NCBI GenBank assembly: GCA_038030265.1
Contig: CM075938.1
Coordinates: 24,219,009 to 24,283,008 of the forward strand
From: Corythucha ciliata
Lineage: Eukaryota > Arthropoda > Insecta > Hemiptera > Tingidae
Length of the DNA: 64,000 nucleotides
Direction of reading: 5' to 3'
The notes below the pieces were generated by a model, which was not told where the DNA came from, made no database searches, and saw only the letters and a program-made list of their open reading frames with translations. Below are positions 1 through 10,330 of this stretch, piece after piece. The position numbers were made by a program, and so were the translations under genes. Position 1 is the stretch's first letter. The number at the start of each line of letters is the position of its first letter.

Positions 1-735
1 CGCCCATCTACCTCACATGCAGCAATTGGTTTGTTTTTCGTCGATTAATTGACATTTTTCCCGTCATTAAATGTTTATTTAATTGCCAAACAGACGATGT
101 GGTCAATAAACAAGTTTTGCAGACCAATAGTCAACGACATTACAAAATTATTCACACAAATTACAGATTCAGGCTAAATAGCCATGGAATTGACAGATTC
201 CGGGCTAAATAGCCGCAAAAATAGCAAGCGGTGGCCAAAGAGGCGAGATTAGAAGATAAATAGCCAAAAAATGGTAGTTTCGTGGCTAACTATTCGTGAA
301 ATCGTGAGATGCCAAGTTGAAGCAAGATAATAGCAAAACTGTTGTTTATGGGTATAAACAGCCAAGAAATCGCTATTTTGGAGGAAAACTACTTAAATGC
401 GAGACGATTTCAGGGAACAATATTGCTTTTGAACGTGCCTCCTCATATACGTTAGTCCATAAATAAACGTACGCGTGCAACATCGGAGCTAAATAGCAAC
501 GCAATTGCCTTACCCGGAGATGGTTGCGTAGGGATAAATAAAAATGCAGTGGTGGGCAAAGAGCCGGGGTTCGAATCGCATGTTTCAGAGCTAAATATCC
601 ATGCAACTATCGTTTTGTTTTTTTTTGCGTGGACACCGGGCTAGTCGGCCCTAACAGAGCCCTAAGCCAGACAAATATAGCCACGAAGTTATAACATTTT
701 GAATTAAATATCCACGAAATTGCAAGTTTCGGGTC
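1..735. repeat. Degenerate ~30-bp tandem array
   Basis: Short phrases such as GGGCTAAATAGCC, CACGAAATTGCAAG and GAGCTAAATATCC recur roughly every 30 bases with heavy divergence. Read on the minus strand they match the array at 24.4-25.1 kb (CTTGCAATTTCGCGG type). Short ORFs here are not credible. No gene seen. Confidence 0.6.
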
Positions 736-738
736 TAA

Positions 739-878
739 TGGCCGTATTCAGAGACCTTCCTTACCGAAACCTTAACTTAAGTTGTCCAAAGATCATACGG
801 TCTACTATAATGTATCACCTGTATGGAAGTATATGTTAAGGAGGCCTTGAAGTTAAGGATGGTCTATGAATACGGCCC
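739..878. mobile_element. MITE, GGCCGTATTCAG family, copy 1
   Basis: The left end GGCCGTATTCAGAGACC is matched by an inverted right end reading AGGGCCGTATTCATAGACC. Inside, both arms carry further inverted matches around CCTTAACTT. Length about 140 bp, the same family as 5084-5219. Target duplication is imperfect (TAA / TGA). Confidence 0.65.
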
Positions 879-1740
879 TGAAGTTGTGCAAAGATCATAC
901 GGTTTCTGTAGATCATTGGTTTCTGAATATATGGCCCTTGATATCAATGAATTGCAAGTTTCAGTGCCGTTTTTTGTAGGGAGGCTCAATCAAGGAAACC
1001 GGAAATGCCTCCAGATACCGCGAATTATAAAATTGTCCGATTTTCAGCCTCGTGTTTTCCACAACAAGAAAATATAAGCGCTTTTTCTTCATTTTAGCCG
1101 TGAAATTGAGTCCAAAAACGGTGAACGTGAAACCACGTATGTTGTCAACTTTAGCCACAAGTAGTGACTAGGGGTGGCCTATTTTTGTTCTCTTTCCCAA
1201 TTTAATCTGCAAAATGCCTCCAGAAAGCAAGAATCGGCAGATTTGTATCAATTTCAGCCATGAAATATTGAAATAACCTTCAGCATATAAGCGCTTTTTC
1301 TTAATTTTAGCCGTGCATTATTGCTTCCAGAAAGCGTCAATTAGCCATTTTCTCAATTTTATTCCCTCATTTATGTCTCGCACTTCACACGTATTGTCCC
1401 TGTGAAATTGTAAGTTGTGTCTACCACACTCGAGCGGTCAACGCTCACGCGAAGCGCAGAATAATAAGCGAAGTGACGTTGCTCAGAGCTGTGCCTTCAT
1501 ACACATGTATAGTGTGGAAGTTTAAATCTTAAAAGCCACGTAAATCGCAACTTCCTGAAGGAACATAAAACACGAAAAATTGCAAGTTTCAAGGCAAAAT
1601 TGTCGGTTTGGAGCGGACCAGCCAATAAAATCCAAAATGATTACATTTTATTGGATGATCCCATGTCAACTCTGCTCCGAACATGAATTGCGTATTCCAC
1701 ACCATTGACTCCCCCTCCCCCTGGGGGGTAGACCTGTGAC
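879..1740. repeat. Array remnants and a small palindrome
   Basis: Between about 1060 and 1380 there are minus-oriented units of the 30-bp array (ATTTTAGCCGTGAAATTGAG, AAGCGCTTTTTCTT twice). At about 1632-1664 a short palindrome has arms CCAATAAAAT / ATTTTATTGG. No gene seen. Confidence 0.45.
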
Positions 1741-2940
1741 TGTGTGGCAGGGGGCAGTGGCGGCGGACGTATTTTGGTTCAGGGCGGGGGGGAGCGAAAA
1801 TTAAGGCTCTCCCCCCTACTCATTCCCACCATACCCTTCACTACCATCCCATCCTTTGTTTTCATCAATAGAAAGGTGAAGTGTAGTGTAGTTCTCAATT
1901 TTAAGTAAATAGAGGAGGCAAGGTATTGTATGGAGGTGCTCAATAGTCTTTCAGAATTTTCAGCATTCTGAGAATGATTTGAATGTGGTATGTGGTATAC
2001 AACGGCCTGATTCTTGATAGGTTTTTGACTAGTAATTTTTTTTTTTTATCCTACATGGTACTAAAACCGAATTTTACTGCCGCGAATGAGTCCCAAAAGT
2101 GTCTCTTTTCATGCCTCGGAGCTAAAGTATTTTTCACACGACATGCCCCGAAAGTAGTCATTTTCTCTACCCAAAAGTGTCTGGGAAATTGGCCATTACC
2201 GCGTAGTGACATTCGAGAAATTTTGTGTACTAGTCCAGAGAATATTTTCCGTCCTAGTACGGAAAGTAAATGAATTCGGGTTATAACCTCGTTTAAGTTC
2301 TTCTTGAACTAACACATGAGAAGTCAGTGGTCAGTTTGTCAAAGTCCTTCACAACAAAAACCAGGAATTCCAATCGAGGATAGTAGGTGGATAGTATTTT
2401 GTATTTTATAGAAAACTTCAATCAATTTCTTTTCTTACCAAGGGGAATGAAACACTGCTGGACACACAAAAATACTTGACACAAACACCGGCTCTCCCAC
2501 CTCACTTGTTCCAATTCCACACAAGAAACCAAACCTTCCTGGTTTTATAACCTCGCTCGGAGGTTCTCTTCAGTGTCACTGGTCAACTCCCTATTTTGCA
2601 GCTTCACGTTACATTTAATTACAATGTTTTGAATTTTTTTGGATCATTTCCTTGCTGTCCCTTGCCTCCGCCTCGCCCTCTAAATGAGAAAACTCGCAGG
2701 TAATAACCACTTTCCTGGACTTGTAATGTAATGTACTATTACCACCGCAAATTTTATGGCGTTTTAGATCCTGGCTTTAAAGTAATTTTTACGGACTGTG
2801 ATTCATACACTTGCGTTGAAGCGCTCTTCATTTTACGAATTAAGAAGCATGAAACAACTGAGTAAGAATATCAGCTGTTCAGTTAGTGAACCTATAGTTA
2901 CACACAGGTACTGACAACATCCGCCATATGTGATCCTTTA
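1741..2940. other. Intergenic; possible transposon end at 1755
   Basis: CAGTGGCGGCGGACG at 1755, followed by a G-run, resembles the terminal sequences at 13212, 42930 and 46554. I found no matching right end. The rest is AT-rich sequence with no recognisable gene. Confidence 0.3.
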
Positions 2941-2999
2941 GAGTGGGGAGGGCTTGTGATTGGCTGGTGAGCGTAACCTTTACGACCGCAGCAGCGAAT

Positions 3000-3934
3000 G
3001 AGATATCAAATCCATTTGATCCGCATATGGAGGGGAGACCAAATATGGCGACGTCCCTTGGGACGACCGCCACCATCTTTCAGGCGGAGATCTATGCTAT
3101 AGAAGCCTGTGCACGGAAGATTAGTGAGAGGGGTCTTCGGAAAGCGAAGATCTTCATCCTGTCTGACACTCTGACAGCCAGGCGGCTTTTAAAGCCCTAG
3201 GCTCAAGTGTCGTGAATTCGAAACTAGCTTGGGGATGTCTTGAAGCCCTCAGGCCTGTGGCAACGGTAAACAGCCTTACTTTGATGTGGGCGCCGGGTCA
3301 CAAGGGATTTGAAGGGAATGAAATGGCTGATCAACACGCGAAGAGAGGATCAGAGATGCCTTACGTGGGCCCGGAGCCAAGTCTCGGGGTCACGAAGTCC
3401 TTCACGAAGAAGCAGGTGCAGGCGTGGTTGGACGAGAGGCATCGTGAACACTGGGTTAGACAACCAGGTCTCAGGCAGGCCAAGCTCTTTGTCACTCCAA
3501 AGGGACGATCGGAGAAGGGCCTGATCTCTCTGAGCCGAGGAGACCTTAGGATCTTGGTGGGACTGCTAACGGGACATTCTGCCCTTCGATATACACTCAG
3601 ACTAATGGAGAAGTCTGACACGGACATTTGCAGATTTTGCGACTTGGCCGTGGTAACAGCGGAGCTGTGTGCTGTGTGAGTGCGAGGCTCTGGGGCGGTT
3701 ACGCTTTCACCAACTTGGAAATGAAGTGCTTCAACCGGAAGACATCTCCAGGATGGCTACGGGGAATATCCTCAACTTCGTTAAGGAGTGGTGGTGTAGG
3801 ATGCTTGAAAACTAGCGTCTTTCTTGGCAGGGCAACCTGAGGGGACACCACAATAGATCTTATAGGTCGAGTTTGGTAGGAGATAGTTTCTTCTGGGCTT
3901 TCCTCCCCGTTAAAAATAAAAAATAAAAAAAAAT
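3000..3934 (+). pseudogene. 5'-truncated non-LTR retrotransposon: RNase H domain and 3' tail
   Basis: Three consecutive reading frames give one decayed protein. The first (to about 3200) has an RNase H core: FQAEIYAIEACARK (catalytic Glu) and ILSD (catalytic Asp). The second (3212-3679) continues with MWAPGHKGFEGNEMADQHAK, the late His/Asp motif, then a C-terminal region with TGHSALRYTL and a CRFC zinc-knuckle-like start. The third (about 3665-3815) supplies VLCECEALGRLRFHQLGNE. This order is typical of Jockey/I-like arthropod LINEs that carry an RNase H domain after the reverse transcriptase. The first frameshift coincides with an 8-bp tandem duplication around 3163-3176. The element ends in an A-rich tail (AAAAAT repeats, 3914-3934), which supports a true 3' end. 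Reverse transcriptase and endonuclease are absent, so the copy is 5'-truncated and dead. Exact left edge uncertain. Confidence 0.85.
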
Positions 3935-4049
3935 GGCGACTGTCAGTACTCGTAGGAACTTCATGGAGCCTTAGTTAAGTGACATTAACTAAACATGGAA
4001 TAACTTTTCAATATTAATGCCCTAAGAAGCCCTAAGCTCTAGAATAAAA

Positions 4050-4179
4050 AATAGTACGTACACCACGAAGCTAAAGTGTATTTTCAAGCCTCGAGGAGAG
4101 GCCGAACGAGACGAGTCCGGCCATCTTTCCTCTCGTCTCGAAAAGACGTGCTTTAGCTCTTGCGTATACATATACTATT
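4050..4179. mobile_element. MITE-like imperfect hairpin
   Basis: Left arm ATAGTACGTACACC...AGCTAAAG pairs with right arm CTTTAGCTC...TATACATATACTAT. Inner arms pair around the GAGGAGAGGCCG / CGGCCATCTTTCCTCTC segments. About 130 bp, non-coding. Confidence 0.5.
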
Positions 4180-4237
4180 ATTGGTTTCTTAGTTTAAAAC
4201 ATTCAAATATATTTACGTTGAAAATTAGTGCGATCGC

Positions 4238-4500
4238 AGATAGGGGCGTAACTAGAAATCTACCCGGAGGCAGCGATTCCGGTAGCCCGGAGGCTGCTAT
4301 GTGCTCGTGGGGGAGGGGAGATGTAATAAATGTCCTTCATATTGCTTAAATTTGGGCTAAAACCCTCTCCAGGGAGGGGGCCAGTGTAGAAGAAGAATCA
4401 ATAATATACTTAACAAAAATGAAGAGAATGGGGGGGGGGCGAATGTTCTAGGCGGCCGCCCCTCCTGCCCCTCCGGTTTCGCCGCCACCGGCAGGGGGTT
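4238..4500. mobile_element. Possible small element with GC-rich ends
   Basis: The left side GGGGCGTAACTAG and the inverted right side GGTGGCGGCGAAACCGG both lead into G-rich tracts (a run of nine G near 4431). This resembles other CAGTGGCG-type ends in the window, but the match is loose. Confidence 0.25.
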
Positions 4501-4754
4501 ATTGAGCTTGGTGATGCTGTCGAAGTGTCGACTGGTTTTGGTACTTAACGAGAATAAAAAGTTGATGTTGAACGAAGACATTTGGCCACTTTGAGGTTGA
4601 ACAGTTTAAAATTATAGTTACTTCAGTAAACCATGTCGTAACTTTATACGTTTGAGTCTTTTGAGTCGAACCGGATGAGACGCCGAAGAGATTCACGCGG
4701 TAACAACACATCTCTTTTACTGATGCAACTGAAATGTACATGGGCTCATACAAG

Positions 4755-4826
4755 TCCCATGTGGTCTAGTGGCTAGGATATCTGGCTTTCACCCAGAAGG
4801 CCCGGGTTCGATTCCCGGCATGGGAA
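4755..4826 (+). tRNA. tRNA-Glu (anticodon UUC)
   Basis: A complete 72-nt cloverleaf. The acceptor stem TCCCATG pairs with CATGGGA, with discriminator A. The D arm contains CTAGTGGCTAGGATA. The anticodon arm is TCTGG-CTTTCAC-CCAGA, with anticodon TTC at 4788-4790. The T arm is CCGGG-TTCGATT-CCCGG. Internal A and B box promoters are intact. A T-run at 4832-4837, six bases downstream, serves as the Pol III terminator. No intron. It decodes GAA/GAG as glutamate. All stems pair, so it is probably functional rather than SINE-derived. Confidence 0.96.
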
Positions 4827-5083
4827 ACAGATTTTTTGATTTAAATCTGACGTTTTTTTTGTTGAATCTACCTCTGAAAGTGTTGCACCCTACCTGACAG
4901 TGATTTATTGCAAAAAAAAGTGATCGGATTCCCGACACACAAGATGAGCAATGTACAGGTTCCGTATAAACCATGAAATCTATTGTGAGCGCAAGCTGGT
5001 CATGAAGAGGAGTGGAGGTTGAAGTAAAGAAGTGAAACTCCAAACTCCGTATAGAAGGAAACGAAAGTCAAAATTGTAATTAG

Positions 5084-5219
5084 GGGCCGTATTCAGAAAC
5101 CAACCTTAACCTTTACATCTCCTTTAAGCGCTTCAAAACAGATGACACATTATTATAAACCATCACATTTTTCAACTCCTTTTGTTAAGGCTGTAAAGGA
5201 GGGTTTCTGAATACGGCCC
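5084..5219. mobile_element. MITE, GGCCGTATTCAG family, copy 2
   Basis: Terminal inverted repeats GGGCCGTATTCAGAAACC at both ends, with the inner arms also largely complementary (CCTTAACC / GGTTAAGG-like, CTCCTTT / AAAGGAG). Flanked by TAG on each side (5081-5083 and 5220-5222), a probable 3-bp target duplication. 136 bp, non-coding. Confidence 0.8.
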
Positions 5220-5220
5220 T

Positions 5221-6413
5221 AGGTGTCTGTTCTGTAGCTTTTCATTGTCTTTATCCCTGCCACTTTCCACTAGTCCTCCCATCAACAATTGTTTCATTTG
5301 GACGGAACGGGCGGAAGAGGATGTCCCTACGAATTGTACACTTGAATTGTATAGTACGGACCGGTACGGACGCTCAGGATTTATTGTAATAATTCGATAG
5401 GGGCGAACAGTCGATTCGATTTTTTACATTCATCTCAGTTGACAGTTTGCTACGACTACAAGAACGGCTCGTTTCAAGCATACGTGGGCGCGGTGTGGTT
5501 TCAAAGCGACTTTTCTTTACGCGGCCACCGCTAATCTGTGAAGCGAGAAACCGTTCCCGCGTACGAGCCGCGTTAATGTACTCATCACTCTCACAGGAAC
5601 CGAATAGCTCGCTCTATAACAATTTTGCACAATTACTCAATTTTGTAGCCACATTTCAGTGAATAGGATGGAAGAATGGCCGAATATAGTAAAAAACGGC
5701 AGTTTGCAGAATTTTTCAGGGGCCAAGTCCTTTACGCCATGTTATCGTAGCGACTTCGAGTTTCTCGAGGGAAGACGCTGTGGATATGTCTTACGTTAGC
5801 CACATGCCGTAATTTCCCATTTCACGAAATGACGAAATTACGGTATAATGTGACAACGGCATATCTTCTTTTATATTTATACAAAAATACATTATCGCAC
5901 AATACAAGTACACCTTATATGCCAAATATGCCTGGTGAAATGCACAGGTATTTGGTAATCACAGTTCCCTTGCTTTGACTCACCTGTGTATCTAAGCCTG
6001 CAATAAGATTGGTAGGACTGTAAAATTGCACTTCACGACACATTTATGGCGAAATTCTGTTCTGACATGGATTTTTGGCCAGCTGATTGAAATCATAAGC
6101 CAGAAGAAGTACAATTTTGCGAGCAAGCAAATTACCGCATTGGATAGTATTTTATTTGACTCTCGTATGGTCGTGGAAGGTGGGTTCAACTGCTGCCCTA
6201 GCCATAGCAAACGGTTAATGAAGGTAACGTCCACGTTCGTGTTGGTTTGCAGAATTCGAACTGGATGTGAAATATGAAGTCTCAGCAGCAACATCATATG
6301 TTGGGTTCGGGCCGTGATCAAGTAACAATTGTCTATGATACTTTTTAAAATTAATCTCTCAATGGAGAAAATCTAAAAATATCGCTCAAATTTACTTCCC
6401 ATGCTCTTCGCTC
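5221..6413. other. Intergenic, upstream of the aquaporin
   Basis: No gene recognised. A perfect 10-bp palindrome (CCGTAATTTC at 5807-5816 and GAAATTACGG at 5833-5842) lies in this stretch. Upstream aquaporin exons or its promoter could be here, but I cannot place them. Confidence 0.35.
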
Positions 6414-7665
6414 GTGCTTGTCTTTTTCAAAATGCTCCGTTCAAGATTCGACGCTGGCCCTTCACCGAGTCAAAGTACGCGAAATGAGGACGACATCTAT
6501 TGCGAGAGCTCAAACATTCTGGATGACAGCCGTTGCGACTGCAGTTCGGCCGGGCGTCACCGACGAAGAGGAGCTGTCGGGGGTCGCGGCGACTACCGCT
6601 CCGTGCCCAGGACAACAAGACCACCGCGTGAAGGTGGTTGTCATCACTATATTATACGGAGTGAGTTGACGCGAACTCGGTCTCATATCAATCTTGACAT
6701 CACCCATCAAGGGACAAGCCATTTGAGAGAGTTCGTGGCAGAGGTCGTAGGAACGGCCATGTTGTTACAATTGGGGTGTATGTCCTCGGTAACGAATGGC
6801 GAAAAGTCGGCGACTTCGGCGGTTATGTTTGGTCTCATTGAAGCTGCGCTGATTGGGGTATGATGCCACAACTATAAAGACGTTCTATACTTCCACGTTC
6901 CCTCAGGAGCATGGTGGTATAGCTGAAACATACGTGCGGTAAAAAAGGATTTAGTTTACGGTTTTATTCAGATCTTTAACCACATCAGCACCGCACACTT
7001 AAATCCAGCGGTAACCATCACACATTACGCGGTCGATAACGTTGGTTTTGGCTCACTTTTGATCCGTATGGTTGGTGAACTAATCGGTTCTGTCTTAGGT
7101 GTCGGCCTGATGATCGTGAGGATACACTGCACCCAGTATTTTCAACCAAATTATCTTAAAATATCTGTTTCGCAGTCTATGACACCGTCGGATTGGCTCG
7201 AGGCTGACGTGTGTATAACGCGGCCTCACGAAGGCCTTACCGGTCTCCAAGCGTTCACCGTAGAATTTGCCTGTACGAGTATCTATTGTCTTCTTGTGTC
7301 TAGCATCGGAGAACGACCGACATCCGCGACCACACGCCAAGATGATTCCGTTTTCTTCAAGTACGCCTTCATTATCATGGCCCTGAGTCTCGCATGCGGC
7401 CAGTACACGGGAGCTAGTATGAATCCTGCACGGAGTCTGGGGCCGGCCATATGGACGGGCATTTGGGACAAGCACTGGGTAAACAAGTGTCCAATCACGG
7501 CTTATAGGGAATCTCGAACTATTAATCAATTACTCAATTTTATCGGGTAAGGTGTACTGGCTGGGGCCAATCGCAGGTGCTGTCGCGGGACCAATTTTTC
7601 ACAATAAAGTGTTCAGCAAACGAGTTAAAATCGCCGGCGACATTACAACAATTACAAATCGATGA
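6414..7665 (+). CDS. Aquaporin (MIP family), multi-exon
   Basis: A membrane channel for water or small solutes. Exons read: first exon to 6857 (possibly split by a 51-nt intron, 6661-6711, that keeps frame), 6972-7115, 7176-7478, 7552-7665. Introns 6858-6971, 7116-7175 and 7479-7551 are GT-AG and all phase 0. Helix 1 (LREFVAEVVGTAMLLQLGC), then AHLNPAVTI with the first NPA box, two further helices, YTGASMNPARSLGPA with the second NPA box and selectivity-filter Arg, then HW joined to VYWLGPIAGA (helix 6). Stop at 7663. All six helices are present and no exon is broken. The segment before the second NPA is only ACGQYTG, shorter than the GHLLAIDYTG-type stretch of classical water channels. This recalls insect entomoglyceroporins, which is an inference. 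The N-terminus is uncertain: the open frame begins at 6414, but the real start may lie in an upstream exon. Confidence 0.9.
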
Positions 7666-8029
7666 AAATCAATGCGCTTATGTTCTGTAAAAATGCGAGA
7701 GGGCTTAACGTGTAATCCAGGACAGGGGTGCGAGAGAACCAGTTTCATTATTGTGGTATTTTTGCCATTGATTTTAGTCAATGCTTTGAGACTGGAGTTC
7801 ACATTATTAATGGGAGAATAGCCCATTGAAGGTCCAAAAAGAAAATTTCTGGGGCATAAGCTTTGGAGCCATCTATGTTTTGTGATTTTTTTCGCTTTAG
7901 GCCATATTTAATATCACCGGTTGAATCGAACGATTTCTGGGCAGGCGTGTAACTATGGTGGAGGGGAGGGGAATCCTATTTTTCTTAACACTTTTTTAGT
8001 GATTAACACATAGAGATTAACACTTTGGA

Positions 8030-8064
<35 letters not shown>

Positions 8065-8119
8065 GAGAACTTTTTTTGGGGTGGGGGGAACCAAACCCCA
8101 CTATGCTGTTCTGAAGAAA
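7666..8119. other. 3' flank of aquaporin, with poly(T) run
   Basis: Contains the likely aquaporin 3' UTR (no clear polyadenylation signal chosen), a GGCGTGTAACTATGG motif at about 7945 leading into G-rich sequence, and a run of 29 T at 8032-8060. No gene seen. Confidence 0.4.
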
Positions 8120-8900
8120 AACACGCAGCTAAAATTCATAAAAGGTTAATTTTTGCAAGATTAGCTAATTCGCAATTTCTGGAGGCTTTTTGCGGCTGAG
8201 CATGAGCCCATAAAAAAAGGCGCCTCGAAACTACTAATTCGTGGAAATTGCAGGGCTGAACGACTTGAAAGTGCTGGACCAGAAATTTCTTATTACAAAG
8301 CTATTCGTCAGGTTTTGGATGCCGTCAAGGACGAATACATCGGGTCCCGCGGCCACTACACAAAAAAAACGAACTTACAATTTCGCTAAAATTGAGGCCG
8401 AGACTAGCTAATATGTACATTACTAGATATATTTAACTCGAGCTTCTGTAATATCGTGGCCACTCGTAAGGCTTTGGGAGCCGTCAATGATTATACTATC
8501 CACGGCGGGGGGTCGGAGCTGACAAAAAAAGCTCTGAAGCTTGCTATTTTCGCGGAAATTACGGCTTTGAAACGTGCAATTTCGCGGTTATTTAGCCACG
8601 ACGGCTAGCAAGACGGGCTACATTGCTTTCATTTAATGGGCCGTATAATCACGTCCAACAGCAAAAATTATTGCATCTCAATTTCACAATATTCCCTCTT
8701 GAAATATCCATTACACGGATATTTAGCACAGAAAATTACTACTTCTCACTATTTAGGTACCCTTCGAATATCGACTCCTTGGCCAATTTGTACAGCTATT
8801 TAGCTCCCAAACTGGCAATTTCACCACTAATTAGCCTTGAACCGTTGCTGTTCTGTGACCATTTTCCGACCAAAAACGTTTCGCTCAGACGTTAAATAAT
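8120..8900. repeat. Degenerate ~30-bp array, GCAATTTCGCGG type
   Basis: Repeated phrases ACAATTTCGCTAAAATTGAGG, GCTATTTTCGCGGAAATTACGG and GCAATTTCGCGG are interspersed with GC-rich spacers (GGGAGCCGTCAATG, GGGTCCCGCGGCC). The same combination recurs at 24.4-25.1 kb. Confidence 0.55.
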
Positions 8901-8996
8901 AATCAGGAGCTGAAAATTTAATGGAAAAAATTTCAATTATTCGACTTGGACAAACAACCACAGTCCACAATTAGCAAGACAAGACAATTCGTTGGA

Positions 8997-10330
8997 GGGG
9001 GGGGGGGTAATTTCGTCAGCTCTGTCGATTTTTTGCTTTTTCTGGGCGACGCACGTTTTTAATGAGTTCATAACATAAGATCGTCTTCCCATAAAGGTAA
9101 TTTTTATTTCAGGACCGGTTTTTCAAACCATCATCCGTGAATCATGCTCTATGAATGATCAACAAATTAAAATACATAGAAAAAATGTTAATTGAAATAA
9201 AATAAATAAAAATAAGCATATAAAATAAATCAATAAAGCTAATTATAAAACCCACGGATTAAGAGCAAGACCTGGGCAATCTTCAGGATTCCTGATTTCA
9301 ACAATGTTTTTATTGCCAAGCTGATAAGGTCCGAGGCCTAAATTTCAGTTTTCGGCTTGAGCAGTGGGTACAGGGGGTGAAATTGTAAGTTTGTAATGGT
9401 GGATTTCACCACGTCTGCTCAAGGTTGAGCTCAACAAAGCCGAAGCTTGATGCATAAAATTTATTACCCATAAGTGCGACCTTATGGTGAACTCAACCAT
9501 AAGTGACTTGACAAGGCACTTGGTAAAAAAAATGCAGTTTCAGGTGAAACGTAACTCGTCATTTTTGCTGAGGAAAGTCAATTTCCCGGGCAAAATTTCA
9601 AGATTATGTTACTATTGAAGGCCAAAATGCTCAGTTTGAAAGGTAAATTGACGGTTTACAAGTGTAGGCTTAGGTAGTTTCAAGAAAATATAAATGTCCT
9701 TAACAAAGACGGCTTGAAGAAGGTTGGCAACTGCACAGAAGCTCACCCTTGTTCCGTCCTGGCTACGCGCCCGTGGTGGAATTGTCAGTAAATTCGATAT
9801 AGCTAGTTACTCGGAAAATTTCAGTCCGTTGATGAATATTGGTAAATTGGTGAAATAGTGACCCTATTTCTGTGCACGTGAGTGCTGATTTGAAGAATTA
9901 CTCTGTGGGCGCAGGGGGGGGGGGCTAAACAATCAGTTATTCGCCAGTAAACCTATTTTTAATGCTGCATTGGCTGATAGTCATTTTCTAGTGGCTAAAA
10001 AATTAATGAACTCTTTTGGGGGCTCCTTGAGAAAATGACTTTGTTGTTTTTTTTTGGAAAGTCAGGTTTTGGGCCCGAATCGTCAGTACTATCAAATTGA
10101 TAATTGAACTTCTACCTGACCAGCCTCATCAAAGCCCGTGGATTACCTCGAATGCAATAATACGAAACCACTTTCCTTCCAATTTTTATGTAAATTGTTA
10201 ATCAGAAAATCCAAATGAAATCATTTGTTCCACACGGTGACGCGCGCTCCGTGCGTTACCACTCCTGGATCCGCGCCTGGCTGAAATACACGTCTCATTC
10301 TTAGGGTCAGATTTCCAGTTTTCGGATGGA
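8997..10330. repeat. Dispersed repeat, paralogue of 25.1-26.3 kb
   Basis: Begins with 11 G (8997-9007). From about 9590 it aligns in the same order with about 25340 onward: GGCAAAATTTCAAGATT, AACAAAGRCGGCTT, GGTGRAATTGTCAG, GTGGCTAAA...TTAATGAA, AAAGTCAGGTTTTG, CTACCTGACC. This copy lacks the SINE found in the other. Also holds an 11-G run at 9914-9924. Non-coding. Confidence 0.65.

Noticed and set aside
7095..7529. 144-codon minus-strand ORF
   Set aside because: It is the antisense shadow of aquaporin exons, whose plus-strand reading has both NPA motifs and proper splice sites.
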